64,000 bases of DNA from Bacteroidota bacterium (lineage in GTDB: Bacteria; Bacteroidota; Bacteroidia; Chitinophagales; Chitinophagaceae): assembly GCA_013288945.1 (NCBI GenBank), contig JABDAZ010000001.1, positions 95,001-159,000 of the forward strand. The letters run 5' to 3'. The notes beneath the pieces were generated by a model. It worked only from the letters and a program-made list of their open reading frames with translations, ran no database searches and had not been told where the DNA came from. Numbering within the stretch: position 1 is the first letter of the stretch; every line of letters starts with the position of its first letter. This document shows positions 52,980-62,595 of this stretch, piece after piece. The translations under genes were made by a program, and so were the position numbers.

Positions 52980-54191
52980 TTACGCAACTGCTTTATTAAC
53001 GAGCGCTGCAGCTTCACTTAATAAAATTGCAGACTGAACTTTCAACCCACTTTCATCAATTAATTTTTTTGCAACATCCGCATTTGTTCCCTGCAAGCGC
53101 ACAATGATTGGGATATTAATATTTCCAATAGAAGTATATGCATCGATAACACCTTGCGCCACACGATCGCAACGAACGATGCCACCAAAAATATTAATAA
53201 GAATCGCTTTCACTTTCGGATCTTTTAAAATAATGCGAAAGCCAGCTTCAACAGTTTGTGCATTTGCGGTGCCGCCAACATCTAAAAAGTTTGCAGGTTG
53301 GCCGCCACTTAGTTGAATCATATCCATCGTTGCCATTGCAAGCCCGGCGCCATTTACCATGCAACCAACATTGCCATCAAGCTTCACAAAATTCAGATTA
53401 TATTTTCCTGCTTCCACTTCCGTCGGATCTTCTTCGCTTATATCGCGCATCGCTTCCAAATCTGCGTGGCGCATTAATGCGTTGTCATCTAAATTCATTT
53501 TGCAATCAACCGCAATCATTTTTTCATCACTTGTTTTAAACAATGGATTTATCTCCAGCATACTGCAATCCAAACCAACATATGCGTTGTATAAATTGGT
53601 AACAAACTTCACGCAGTTTTTAAAAGCTTCGCCACTTAATCCAAAATTAAAAGCAATTTTGCGCGCCTGAAAAGGTTGCAATCCGCCACCAGGATGAACC
53701 CATTCTTTATAAATTTTTTCAGGTGTGTTGTGCGCTACTTCTTCAATGTCCATCCCGCCTTCGGTGCTGTACATAAAAACATTTTGCCCTTTTGCACGAT
53801 CCAACAAAATTGATAAATAAAATTCCTTTACCGGGTTTGCGCCGGGATAATAAACATCCTGCGCAACCAATACTTTATTAACCACTTTACCAGCAGGCCC
53901 GGTTTGAATGGTTATTAATGTGCCGCCTAATAAATTGGATGCAATCTGTTTTACATCTTCCGCGCTTTTGCCAACGGCAACGCCACGTTGTTCTGTTCCT
54001 TTTATTTTTCCTTTGCCGCGGCCACCAGCGTGTATTTGCGCCTTCACTACTGCAAAATTATTTCCGTATTGAACTTTTAAATTTTTATATGCTTCTTCCG
54101 CAGCATCTGCGCGGTCCACAGGAATGCCTTCCTGCACCGGAACATTATATTTTTTCAACAATTCTTTCGCTTGATATTCGTGAAGGTTCAT
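52980..54191 (-). CDS. sucC: Succinyl-CoA synthetase (ADP-forming) beta subunit
   Basis: The protein has 403 residues. The ATP-grasp domain starts MNLHEYQAKELLKKYNVPVQ and has VVKAQIHAGGRGKGKIKG. The C-terminal ligase domain has GNVGCMVNGAGLAMATMD, FLDVGGTANAQTVEAGF and ILINIFGGIVRCDRVAQG. It forms succinate and ATP with SucD in the citric acid cycle; sucD is not next to it, as is common in this phylum. Repeats bracket the gene on both sides. Confidence 0.97.
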   Translation of the reverse strand: MNLHEYQAKELLKKYNVPVQEGIPVDRADAAEEAYKNLKVQYGNNFAVVKAQIHAGGRGKGKIKGTEQRGVAVGKSAEDVKQIASNLLGGTLITIQTGPAGKVVNKVLVAQDVYYPGANPVKEFYLSILLDRAKGQNVFMYSTEGGMDIEEVAHNTPEKIYKEWVHPGGGLQPFQARKIAFNFGLSGEAFKNCVKFVTNLYNAYVGLDCSMLEINPLFKTSDEKMIAVDCKMNLDDNALMRHADLEAMRDISEEDPTEVEAGKYNLNFVKLDGNVGCMVNGAGLAMATMDMIQLSGGQPANFLDVGGTANAQTVEAGFRIILKDPKVKAILINIFGGIVRCDRVAQGVIDAYTSIGNINIPIIVRLQGTNADVAKKLIDESGLKVQSAILLSEAAALVNKAVA

Positions 54192-54483
54192 TGTGTAAAG
54201 TTTTAACGAAAATAAGAAAATAAGTATGAATTATGAGGTATGAGTTATGAATTGATAATGGATAAATTTATTAATGGATTTATTTTTCCTCATTATCAGT
54301 TCATCAAATAGGAACATTAATAAATTCATTTTCACATTTCCACATTTTCAAATTTTCACATTTTTTATTGTCCCAACTTTTTGTTCATTAATGATCTTCA
54401 GTGGCGTCGCACACTTGTACATTAGTTCATTATTAACCAAATTAATTTAAAATCATTTTCATTATCAATTAAAAAATTATCAT
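54192..54483. repeat. Repeat-rich gap upstream of sucC
   Basis: From left to right this gap contains TATGAATTATGAGGTATGAG-type units, an inverted set of CACATTTCCACATTTTC words (about 54329-54357, the reverse of the GTGAAAAT repeats elsewhere), TTATTGTCCC (reverse of GGACAATAA), and the right inverted copy of the 28-base repeat at 54396-54423. No gene is supported. Confidence 0.75.
54396..54423 (-). repeat. 28-base repeat flanking sucC, right (inverted) copy
   Basis: This is a perfect reverse complement of 52871-52898, about 1.5 kb away on the other side of sucC. Confidence 0.85.
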
Positions 54484-57270
54484 TTACCTGATAATCGTAA
54501 CAGATCCGCTCATCTGCGTCCGTCCATTTTTCGGATTAATAATCCAGTAATAAGTCGCGACTGGCAAGGGTTTGCCATTATAAGTTCCATCCCACGGCGT
54601 TGGATAATTTGTTGTGTGATAAACCATTTGGCCGTAACGATTAAACACACTCACATCAGCGCCGGGATAAGAATCTAAAAATTTTATAACCCACGTATCA
54701 TTAATACCATCGCCATTTGGTGAAAATGCATTTGGTATAATTGGTTTTTTAAGCACGCTTACAAGTACATGGCTGCTATCAACACAACCATCAAAAGAAG
54801 TTACGATTAACGTGTATTCAATATCATTAACAGGAGAAACTTTTGGTGTTGCAATTGTATTATTATCAATCGCAGAATCCGGCAGCCACAAATAAGTAAT
54901 GTTGTTTCCAGAGCCGCTTCCTTCGAGCGTTATAAAGCCACCTTCCAAAACAGTTCTGTCAGGCCCAGCATCTGCAGTTGGTTGCGGATAAACATTTATA
55001 GTTTGATTAATAGATGCACTGCAACCGCCGCTCGCATTAAAAGTATACGTGAGCGTATCAATTCCTGCTGATGCAATTTGTGGGTTAAACAATCCAGCCG
55101 CATTAATGCCGCGTCCGCTGTAAGCGGCGCCGCCACTCATCCCTGTCGTTTCGCGCGCTTGCGCAATAGAAAACGGTGAAACAGATTCGCAAACCGGATT
55201 CAATGCATCAAACTGCAATTGCGGGCTTGCATTAATCGTAATTGTTTGCTGCGTTTCATTTACACAACTGATGCCGGAATAAACAATATATTTTATCTGG
55301 TAAGATTTTGTAAGCGGGTTGCCAAAATCAGGATAGGTAAAACTATATTGTTTGCCAGCGGCAGGAAAACTGTCTGTTGTTTTATTAATCGGATCATTTA
55401 AATAATCCCAATAAATTTCTACTTTAATAATATTTCCAAAATCAACCGTTGAATTATCTGTAATAGTTATGGCTTTATTGCTGCACAAATATCCGTTTCC
55501 ATTAATAGAAAATTTTGCAACAGGCACAGCGCCATTTACCGTAAATGTTTTTGTTGTATCACTTACGCATTCATCTTTTGATGTAACAGTTAACTGCACA
55601 TTATAAACACCAACACTTGTATAATGATGCTGCGGATTTTGTTGTGCCGATGTATTTGGATTGGCTTGCGTTGCATTATTATCGCCAAAATTCCAAAGCC
55701 ATGTAAACTGCGACTGGCTTGCATCTGCAATGGTTGATGAATCTGTAAATTGTGCGAATGGATCACTTAAACAAACTTGTGGCGTACCAAAATTTGGTTG
55801 TGGCAAAACATGAATAACAATTTGTTTTATTAATGTATCACTTACACAACCCAGATTTGTTTGTGTAAATAAACTCACATTATACGTTCCTGCAGATGGA
55901 AATAAATGTGATGGATTTTGTAATGAAGAACTGTCTCCGTCACCAAAATTCCAATGCCAGTTTGTTAATGTTTCTCCTGCAATTGTTGATTGATCTGAAA
56001 AATTAATATTACTGTTCTCACATGCCGGAGATAATAAAGAAAATTGAGTAACAGGATTTGGATTAATAATAACATTTGTAGTTGCACTGTTTAAACAACC
56101 AATATTTGAAACTGCTGAAACGCTGTAGCTGCCTGCATTTGCAGCTTGCGCATTTGATAATGTAACTGATTGCCCTGTTGCAGAAAAATTTTGCGGGCCA
56201 GTCCATTGATAGGAAATTGTATCAACATTTGGAGCAACTGAAGTTGCTGAAAGAATTACATTTTGCCCCGCACAAACGGGAGAATTATTAATAGCAGTTG
56301 GCACAGGTTTTTTATCAATATAAATAGAAACAGGATTTGATGCAACACGGCATGTTGCAATGCCAAGGTTTCCGTTTTCTGCAACTGTTAAACGGTATTT
56401 ATAATAACCCGGCGCAGTTGGCTGGCGCGTGTATGAAGAAGTTGTTGCGCCTGCAATATCATTCCATGTTGTGCCGCTGTCTGTACTTAATTGCCATTGA
56501 AAAGATGGCGCAACATAACCTGAAGAAACCGTTGAGTTAAATGATAAAACAGTCGGATCATTTTCACACAAATTTGTTGATGTGCTACCATTGCTGCCAA
56601 TGATAGAAGCCGTTACCAGCGGGCCACACGGTCGAAATGTAATATCATCCAAAGCCAAATCATTGCCACATCCGCCCGGCGCATTATTGCGCATGCGCAG
56701 CACAACATCACTCACGCCGGCAGGCATTGCAAAATAAAATCCAAACTGCTTCCACGTTGCAGAGTTTGCAGTTGGAATATCGCCGCTATTATAACTTTGA
56801 ATTACAGTTCCAGTAGTAGTTTCAATTGTAAAAGTAATGTTCGGCTGAATGCCCGCATTCATACACGAACCGGGAACAAGCATATTTAAAATCCACGCAG
56901 CAAATTCGAATGTTGTATTCGGGCACAAACCTTTTACCGTATCTAAATAAAAATCGCTTGGTTGATTTGATGCATTAATAAGCATAAAATATCCATTCGC
57001 ATTTCCTGTATGATCGTGAACGGTTTGCCATGTGGCGCCAAAACATCCGGAAGTAAAATTGGTTAATGTATAAAAACCATCGCCGGGGCAGGAGCCAAAA
57101 AAATATTGATAAGAAGTAGTAGCTGCGGCAAGCTGTGGGCCAGGATTATTGCCAGAACCAAAATTGATATTAATAACAGGATCACCCAAACTGCCTGTGC
57201 AAAGTTGCGCGTTTGCAAAAGTAATTGTTATAAAAAGAAAAAATAAAGCAATCGCAAATCGTTTCCCCAC
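54484..57270 (-). CDS. Large secreted PKD/Ig-domain protein with gliding-motility-type (CHU_C, type B) T9SS C-terminal domain
   Basis: The protein has 928 residues with a signal peptide to about residue 21 (TFANAQL). An N-terminal domain with GSLGDPVININFGSGNNPGP covers up to about 215. Ig-like segments follow (SFQWQLSTDSGTTW). PKD domains include LTNWHWNFGDGDSS and FTWLWNFGDNN. The C-terminal 85 residues start PNAFSPNGDGINDTWVIKF and continue NRYGQMVYHT and PWDGTYNGKPLPVATYYWII, the type B domain that targets cargo to the type IX secretion system. It is the likely client of the SprA translocon encoded in the same window. It is probably an adhesin or a structural surface protein; no catalytic domain was seen. 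Confidence 0.9.
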   Translation of the reverse strand: MGKRFAIALFFLFITITFANAQLCTGSLGDPVININFGSGNNPGPQLAAATTSYQYFFGSCPGDGFYTLTNFTSGCFGATWQTVHDHTGNANGYFMLINASNQPSDFYLDTVKGLCPNTTFEFAAWILNMLVPGSCMNAGIQPNITFTIETTTGTVIQSYNSGDIPTANSATWKQFGFYFAMPAGVSDVVLRMRNNAPGGCGNDLALDDITFRPCGPLVTASIIGSNGSTSTNLCENDPTVLSFNSTVSSGYVAPSFQWQLSTDSGTTWNDIAGATTSSYTRQPTAPGYYKYRLTVAENGNLGIATCRVASNPVSIYIDKKPVPTAINNSPVCAGQNVILSATSVAPNVDTISYQWTGPQNFSATGQSVTLSNAQAANAGSYSVSAVSNIGCLNSATTNVIINPNPVTQFSLLSPACENSNINFSDQSTIAGETLTNWHWNFGDGDSSSLQNPSHLFPSAGTYNVSLFTQTNLGCVSDTLIKQIVIHVLPQPNFGTPQVCLSDPFAQFTDSSTIADASQSQFTWLWNFGDNNATQANPNTSAQQNPQHHYTSVGVYNVQLTVTSKDECVSDTTKTFTVNGAVPVAKFSINGNGYLCSNKAITITDNSTVDFGNIIKVEIYWDYLNDPINKTTDSFPAAGKQYSFTYPDFGNPLTKSYQIKYIVYSGISCVNETQQTITINASPQLQFDALNPVCESVSPFSIAQARETTGMSGGAAYSGRGINAAGLFNPQIASAGIDTLTYTFNASGGCSASINQTINVYPQPTADAGPDRTVLEGGFITLEGSGSGNNITYLWLPDSAIDNNTIATPKVSPVNDIEYTLIVTSFDGCVDSSHVLVSVLKKPIIPNAFSPNGDGINDTWVIKFLDSYPGADVSVFNRYGQMVYHTTNYPTPWDGTYNGKPLPVATYYWIINPKNGRTQMSGSVTIIR

Positions 57271-57375
57271 AATAAAAATTTATTAAAACAGCATTTTGAT
57301 AACGGGTAAAAATAATCAATTAATAATTGTTTTCTGCATGCATAAATGTTGAAGCTGCTTGCAGTTTTGCTTTCT

Positions 57376-57383
57376 TATATTTG
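57376..57383 (+). promoter_or_regulatory. Promoter-like -7 box upstream of the purine nucleoside phosphorylase gene
   Basis: TATATTTG exactly matches the Bacteroidota -7 element. No convincing TTTG lies 19 bases upstream. It would leave a leader of about 85 bases. Confidence 0.4.
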
Positions 57384-57475
57384 CGGCTTTAAATGTAAGC
57401 GATAAGATGAGTGATGTAAGATGTGTTTTTTGAAACCTGATTTTTTTATTTAAAACTTTTTACTTTTTATTTATA

Positions 57476-58294
57476 ATGAACATTATTAATCAAATTAAAG
57501 AAGCAACGGATTTTATAAAAACAATTTATAAAGAAAAACCGCAGGTTGGCATTGTGCTTGGCAGTGGTTTGGGAAATTTGTCAACCAATATTGAAGTAGA
57601 AGTTGAAATTGATTATAATAAAATTCCGCACTTTCCAATATCAACTGTTAAGGGCCATTCTGGTAAATTAATTTTTGGGAAAATGAATGGAAAAAAAGTA
57701 GCAGCAATGGCTGGCCGCTTTCATTATTATGAAGGTTATTCGGCGCAGCAGGTTGTTTTTCCAATTCGTGTTTTAAAAATGCTTGGCATTGAAACATTAT
57801 TAATATCAAATGCTGCTGGCGCGATGAACACTTCTTTTAAAGTGGGCGATTTGATGATTATTAATGATCACATCAGTTTGTTTACCGTAAACCCGTTGCT
57901 TGGTGAAAATTGTGATGAACTCGGCCCGCGTTTTCCAGACATGAGCGAACCGTATAAAAAAGATTTGATTAATAAAGTTAAATCGATTGCATTCAAATTA
58001 AATATTCCTTTGAAAGAAGGTGTGTATGCCGGCGTAACAGGGCCAACTTTTGAAACACGTGCAGAATATAAATTGCTGCACATAGTTGGCGGCGATGCAG
58101 TCGGAATGAGTACTGTGCAGGAAGTGATTGCTGCAGCACATATTGGTTTGCCGGTTTTTGCTATCAGCATTATTACAGATATTGGCATTCGTGAAGATGA
58201 TAATATTATTACGCATGAAGAAGTGCTGCAAGCCGCAAAGGACGCAGAACCCAAGCTCACGGCTATTTTCAAACAACTTATCAGTGAACTGTAA
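57476..58294 (+). CDS. Purine nucleoside phosphorylase
   Basis: The protein has 272 residues of the trimeric PNP type: VGIVLGSGLGNLSTNI, FPISTVKGHSGKLIFG, GRFHYYEGYSAQQVVFPIRV, SNAAGAMNTSFKVGDLMII, and the purine-site VTGPTFETRAEYKLL then GMSTVQEVIAA. It splits inosine or guanosine to base and ribose-1-phosphate. The porin gene starts 34 bases downstream on the same strand. Confidence 0.95.
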   Translation: MNIINQIKEATDFIKTIYKEKPQVGIVLGSGLGNLSTNIEVEVEIDYNKIPHFPISTVKGHSGKLIFGKMNGKKVAAMAGRFHYYEGYSAQQVVFPIRVLKMLGIETLLISNAAGAMNTSFKVGDLMIINDHISLFTVNPLLGENCDELGPRFPDMSEPYKKDLINKVKSIAFKLNIPLKEGVYAGVTGPTFETRAEYKLLHIVGGDAVGMSTVQEVIAAAHIGLPVFAISIITDIGIREDDNIITHEEVLQAAKDAEPKLTAIFKQLISEL

Positions 58295-58328
58295 TATTAA
58301 CTTTCCAATAACCGCAGTAAAGCGCTTA

Positions 58329-60389
58329 ATGATTAATTTGTCAGGAATATTTTTATTGGTGAATAAGAAAAATAGAACAATTGTTTTTTTATCGGCGTTT
58401 TTAATGATGGCATTTTTTTGCGCGAAGGCGCAAGATCCAACATCAAGATTTAAATCATTGGGCGGTGGCGGCAAAGCTTCTGGTGGCGATACTTTATTAA
58501 AGCACCGTACATCATCAGAAGATTCTATTACCATAAGTTTTCGTTATCTCGATAGCAGCAGGCTTAAAAAAATTGATTCTTCTATTTATGATTTCAGAAA
58601 AAAATTTCCATTGCCATGGTATTATAATGATCTTGGCAATTCCGGAACGGCGGCTGAAAATTTAATTTTTACGCCATTAATAAAATCGGGTTGGGATGAA
58701 GGTTTGCATGCGTATGATATTTATATGCTCACTCCAGAAAACACAAAATTTTATAACACCACAAGGCCTTATTCAGAGTTGGGTTATATGATTGGCAGCA
58801 AGTCGGAGCAATTGATTGATATAAATTTTACGCAAAACATTAAGCCCAATTGGAACTATGCTTTTCAATACCGCTTAATAAATTCGCCCGGCACTTTTAA
58901 CAGCCAAAATACAAACCATAACGGTTACCGGTTAAATTCGTGGTACCAATCCAACAGCAAACGTTATCAGGCTTTCCTGGTTATTATTGCAAACAAATTG
59001 GCATCTTCAGAAAATGGCGGACTTGTAAACTGGCGCAGTATTGATTCAAATACATTGCGTACAAATTTGCAAACTGTTCTTGATAATGCAAGCCCCGGAA
59101 GCAACAGTATTTTTTCTACAACAATTTATACGGGTACAAAATATACCACTTCCACTTTTATGTTGCGGCAGCAATATGATATTATTGGCAAGAAAGATTC
59201 CATAGTTACAGACTCTACAGTTACGCAATTATTTTATCCGCAGGTGCGCGCGGAACATACAATTTCTTACAACACTTTTAATTACCGTTTTTTTGATACG
59301 CGGCCTGATACTGCTTTTTATGATCGAACGTATGGTTATGTTTTTCCCGGCCCGTATATTATCGTTCCAACATTTCCTTCTGATACTTTTTACCGGCAGG
59401 ATAAATGGAAACAACTTGTTAATGATTTTTCTTTGTATCAATTTCCTGATCCAAAAAATCCGCAACAGTTTATTAAAGTTGGCGCAACGCTTGAAAATTA
59501 CAGTGGCGATTTTGACAGCACAAGCCGTACTTTTTTTAACGCATTTATTCATGGTGAATATAGAAACCATACGCGCAATCAAAAATGGGATATTGAAGCA
59601 TACGGAAAATTTTATTTAAGCGGATACAACGCCGCAGATTATAATGCATCAATAAGTTTGAAAAGATACCTCAGCAAAAAACTTGGTTTTTTAGAAGTTG
59701 GTTTTCAAAATGCAGACAGAACGCCTTCGTTTGTATTTACGCGATCCAGCAGTTATAGCACCGGAACGCAAACTTTTAATAAAGAAAATGTAACCAATCT
59801 TTTTGCTTCCATCGATCAGCCAAAATTTGGTTTGAAATTATCCGGCAATTATTATTTGATAAGCAACTACGCATATTTCGAAGCAAACTCAAAACAAAAT
59901 CAGCAGTCTTCCTTATTTAATATGCTGCAGATTAATGCACAAAAAATAACGCATTTAAGTAAATATTGGGTTTGGCGCGCAACCGTTCAGTTGCAACAAA
60001 AAGCTGGTGCTTCACCGGTTAACGTGCCTTTGTTTTTAACGTTTGATCAAATTGCTTACGAAGGGAAATTGGGTTTAAAAAATCTTAATATAAATTTCGG
60101 GTTAGAGTTAAGATATTATTCGGCATATAAAGCAGATGGATACGATCCGGTGTCCGGCCAGTTTTATACACAAAACGATACAACGCTCCGCATGAAACTG
60201 CCAGACTTAACGCCGTATGTAAATTTCAGGATAAGAAGTTTTACAGCATATGTGCGCGCAGAAAATATTAATACTGCAAAGCTTAGTGGCACTGGCTTTG
60301 GCTTTACCAATTATAATTTTGTAGCTCCAAATTATCCAAACACAGGTTTGAGAATTCGCATTGGAATTTATTGGGGTTTTGTAAATTAA
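58329..60389 (+). CDS. Putative porin (Bacteroidota-specific outer membrane barrel)
   Basis: The protein has 686 residues. An N-terminal signal region (basic NKKNR then IVFLSAFLMMAFFCAKAQ) is followed by SITISFRYLDSSRLKKIDSS, FPLPWYYNDLGN, and the family landmark TRPYSELGYMIGSKSEQLID with FTQNIKPNWNYAFQYRLINS. Many alternating beta-strands follow, ending TGLRIRIGIYWGFVN, a typical barrel closing strand. It probably forms a large outer-membrane pore. The frame is open from 58128 inside the PNP gene; the ATG at 58329 precedes the signal sequence. Confidence 0.85.
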   Translation: MINLSGIFLLVNKKNRTIVFLSAFLMMAFFCAKAQDPTSRFKSLGGGGKASGGDTLLKHRTSSEDSITISFRYLDSSRLKKIDSSIYDFRKKFPLPWYYNDLGNSGTAAENLIFTPLIKSGWDEGLHAYDIYMLTPENTKFYNTTRPYSELGYMIGSKSEQLIDINFTQNIKPNWNYAFQYRLINSPGTFNSQNTNHNGYRLNSWYQSNSKRYQAFLVIIANKLASSENGGLVNWRSIDSNTLRTNLQTVLDNASPGSNSIFSTTIYTGTKYTTSTFMLRQQYDIIGKKDSIVTDSTVTQLFYPQVRAEHTISYNTFNYRFFDTRPDTAFYDRTYGYVFPGPYIIVPTFPSDTFYRQDKWKQLVNDFSLYQFPDPKNPQQFIKVGATLENYSGDFDSTSRTFFNAFIHGEYRNHTRNQKWDIEAYGKFYLSGYNAADYNASISLKRYLSKKLGFLEVGFQNADRTPSFVFTRSSSYSTGTQTFNKENVTNLFASIDQPKFGLKLSGNYYLISNYAYFEANSKQNQQSSLFNMLQINAQKITHLSKYWVWRATVQLQQKAGASPVNVPLFLTFDQIAYEGKLGLKNLNINFGLELRYYSAYKADGYDPVSGQFYTQNDTTLRMKLPDLTPYVNFRIRSFTAYVRAENINTAKLSGTGFGFTNYNFVAPNYPNTGLRIRIGIYWGFVN

Positions 60390-60513
60390 AATTATAGATT
60401 ATTAATATTATCTAACCGCGCTGTATGTTTTTTAAAAAAAAAATTTGAAAATTAAATTCAAGCTCAAGCTTCGCTCATAAATCCAATTTAACTTTCTTTG
60501 TCGTAAATAATAT

Positions 60514-60521
60514 TAACTTTG
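60514..60521 (+). promoter_or_regulatory. Promoter-like -7 box upstream of the HYC_CC_PP gene
   Basis: TAACTTTG matches the Bacteroidota -7 element and lies 16 bases before the ATG at 60538. The -33 region is poor. Confidence 0.4.
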
Positions 60522-60537
60522 CAACGTTATTAATACA

Positions 60538-60921
60538 ATGAAAAAATTATTCACCACCATATTGGCTTTTGTTTACATCGCTGTTGCAAGTGGTGTTGCG
60601 GTGAATATTCATTATTGCATGGGCAAATTAACGGGCGTTGATTATTCATACAATAATGACGATACCTGTGGCAAATGCGGCATGCAAAATAAAAAAGGTT
60701 GCTGTCACAATGACTTTAAAATTGTAAAAATTTCTGATGATCAACAAATCGCAAAAGCGAATGTTGATTTTTCGCAGTCACCGGTTTTATTAAACAGTTT
60801 TGTTATTAATCTTTCTCAAACAATACAAGGCAGCGAAAATTTCATAGCTCGCCAATACCATTCTCCGCCTGATTATAAAGGTGCTGACATTTATTTATAC
60901 AATTGCGTTTTCAGGATTTGA
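60538..60921 (+). CDS. HYC_CC_PP family small Cys-rich exported protein
   Basis: The protein has 127 residues and carries the three marks that give the family its name: NIHYCMGKL (HYC, about 26-34), KKGCCHND (CC) and QYHSPPDY (PP). An N-terminal hydrophobic helix (TTILAFVYIAVASGVAV) suggests export or anchoring. Four further Cys and the TCGKCGM motif suggest metal or thiol chemistry. The family is found in Bacteroidota beside heavy-metal genes; its role is not established. The next gene codes for an HMA-domain protein. Confidence 0.85.
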   Translation: MKKLFTTILAFVYIAVASGVAVNIHYCMGKLTGVDYSYNNDDTCGKCGMQNKKGCCHNDFKIVKISDDQQIAKANVDFSQSPVLLNSFVINLSQTIQGSENFIARQYHSPPDYKGADIYLYNCVFRI

Positions 60922-61063
60922 TTTTTTTCTTTCTCCATTTTATGATGCGTGAATTCTTCACGCAATTTCGTAATCAATAAAATTTACAATCAACTTTCAG
61001 ATCATTATTAATGATTTTCATTTTTTGAAATTTCATTAATAGTTCTGATTAAAATATATAATC

Positions 61064-61615
61064 ATGAAAAAGATTTTTTTATCGTTAATGATAATTTTAC
61101 TGGCATTAATAACAAATGCACAAGCTGAAAAAGCGCAATTCCAGGCAAGCGGGCTAACCTGTTCTATGTGCAGCAATGCGATTAATAAAGCATTGAAAAC
61201 TGTTCCGTTTATTGAAAGTATTAATACCGATTTAAATAAAAATTTGTTTGAAATAACATTCAAAAAAAATGTGCCGGTTGATTTGGATGCGATTAAGAAA
61301 AAAGTGGAAGACGCTGGTTTTTCCATTGCAAAATTCTGGATTGTTGCAGATTTTAAAAATGTAAAAATTGATAAAGAAGAACATGTTGCCGTTGGCAATT
61401 TCAATTTTCATTTTATGAATGTGAAACAGCAAACATTAAATGGCGAACAACGTTTGCAATTGATAGATAAAGATTTTGTTTCTGCAAAAGAATTTAAAAA
61501 GAACAATGCATACACTTCTATGCCTTGCTATCAAACAGGAACAATGGCTGAGTGCTGCAAATCTGCTGATGCAAATTTAAATGCATCAAATAGAATTTAT
61601 CATGTAACAATTTAA
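61064..61615 (+). CDS. Secreted heavy-metal-associated (HMA) domain protein
   Basis: The protein has 183 residues with a signal peptide (to about residue 22, TNAQAEK). The HMA domain at about 24-92 has the metal motif GLTCSMCSNAINKAL (CxxC) and the usual ending FSIAKFWIV. The C-terminal part contains further Cys residues (SMPCYQTGTMAECCKSADA) not found in plain HMA domains. It is likely a periplasmic copper or other soft-metal binder. The neighbouring HYC_CC_PP, TlpA-like and CDF genes support a metal-handling role. Confidence 0.85.
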   Translation: MKKIFLSLMIILLALITNAQAEKAQFQASGLTCSMCSNAINKALKTVPFIESINTDLNKNLFEITFKKNVPVDLDAIKKKVEDAGFSIAKFWIVADFKNVKIDKEEHVAVGNFNFHFMNVKQQTLNGEQRLQLIDKDFVSAKEFKKNNAYTSMPCYQTGTMAECCKSADANLNASNRIYHVTI

Positions 61616-61624
61616 TGGTGAATA

Positions 61625-61671
61625 GTGAATGGCCAATAGTAAATTTTTTTAGTTGGCCATTCACTTATTTT
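61625..61671 (+). terminator. Hairpin after the HMA gene, probable terminator
   Basis: A 12-bp perfect stem, GTGAATGGCCAA (61625-61636) with TTGGCCATTCAC (61653-61664), has a 16-base loop that contains a T run, and the stem is followed by TTATTTT. The words also resemble common GTGAATGG intergenic repeats, so it may be a mobile repeat used as a terminator. Confidence 0.6.
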
Positions 61672-61682
61672 AATTGATTAAC

Positions 61683-62531
61683 ATGATGAAAAAAATATTT
61701 TGTTCAGTCATTATTTTATTAATGTGCATGCACATTAATGCGCAGGAATTGTATGTTTCAACAGAACCTGCGAGCAACATGGCTGCGGGAAGTATTGGCG
61801 TGCGTTTGAATACGAAAATTTTCAGCATGAAATATGAAAGCGTTTATGCTGTAAGATTTGACCCTGAAGTGATGTTTGGCATAAGTAAAAAATTAATGGT
61901 TCATATTAATGCATACACTTCAAACATGTATCAGCAACATTTAAGATTTGAAGGAACGAGTTTGTATGCCAAGTATCGCTTTTATTCAAGTGATGATATT
62001 CAAACGCATTTCAGAATGGCAGCTTTTAGTAAAATTTCTTTTATTAATAATCCGCAACAATTGCAGGTTGGAAATAAATTTTATAACAACGATGAAATAG
62101 ATTTGGATGGAAATAATTCCGGCTTGCTTGCAGGAATTGTTGCTACGCAATTGTTGCACAAACTCGCATTATCATCTTCCGCAGCATTCGAAAACCGTTG
62201 GAATAATTTGGATGCATCAAAGTTGCCGGCACAATCTTCCAAGGCAGTTAATTATACATTATCCGCCGGATATCTTTTGCTGCCGCGGGTTTATACAAAT
62301 TATCATCAAACCAATTTTAATTTGTATTGTGAATTTTTGGGTTCGTCTTCTTTAGATAAAAAATCTTATTACATTGATGCGGCACCAGCTGTTCAGTTTA
62401 TTTTTAACAGCATTTCACGGCTCGATTTTTCTTACCGCACGCAATTGTTTGGCAACATGCAACGTTTAACAAACAATAATTTTTTAGTAAGATTTGAATA
62501 TAATTTTTTGAATGTTTTTAAAAACAGGTAA
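61683..62531 (+). CDS. Outer membrane beta-barrel protein in the metal cluster
   Basis: The protein has 282 residues with a signal peptide to about residue 20 (MHINAQEL). The rest consists of amphipathic beta-strands (ASNMAAGSIGVRLNTKIF; SLYAKYRFYSS; VNYTLSAGYLLLPRVYTNY) and ends in an aromatic-rich strand (FLVRFEYNFLNVF), typical of outer-membrane barrels. I cannot name the family. It lies between the HMA and TlpA-like genes, so it may serve in metal passage or sensing at the outer membrane. A TTG at 61674 is in frame; the ATG at 61683 begins the signal sequence. Confidence 0.75.
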   Translation: MMKKIFCSVIILLMCMHINAQELYVSTEPASNMAAGSIGVRLNTKIFSMKYESVYAVRFDPEVMFGISKKLMVHINAYTSNMYQQHLRFEGTSLYAKYRFYSSDDIQTHFRMAAFSKISFINNPQQLQVGNKFYNNDEIDLDGNNSGLLAGIVATQLLHKLALSSSAAFENRWNNLDASKLPAQSSKAVNYTLSAGYLLLPRVYTNYHQTNFNLYCEFLGSSSLDKKSYYIDAAPAVQFIFNSISRLDFSYRTQLFGNMQRLTNNNFLVRFEYNFLNVFKNR

Positions 62532-62595
62532 TGAAAATAATGATTTCAATATTAAAATTTATTCAGTCTTTATTCATCAAAAAAGATTGCTGTAA

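Noticed and set aside
58128-58328. Upstream extension of the putative porin
   Set aside because: It overlaps the end of the purine nucleoside phosphorylase gene in another frame, and the signal peptide starts later.
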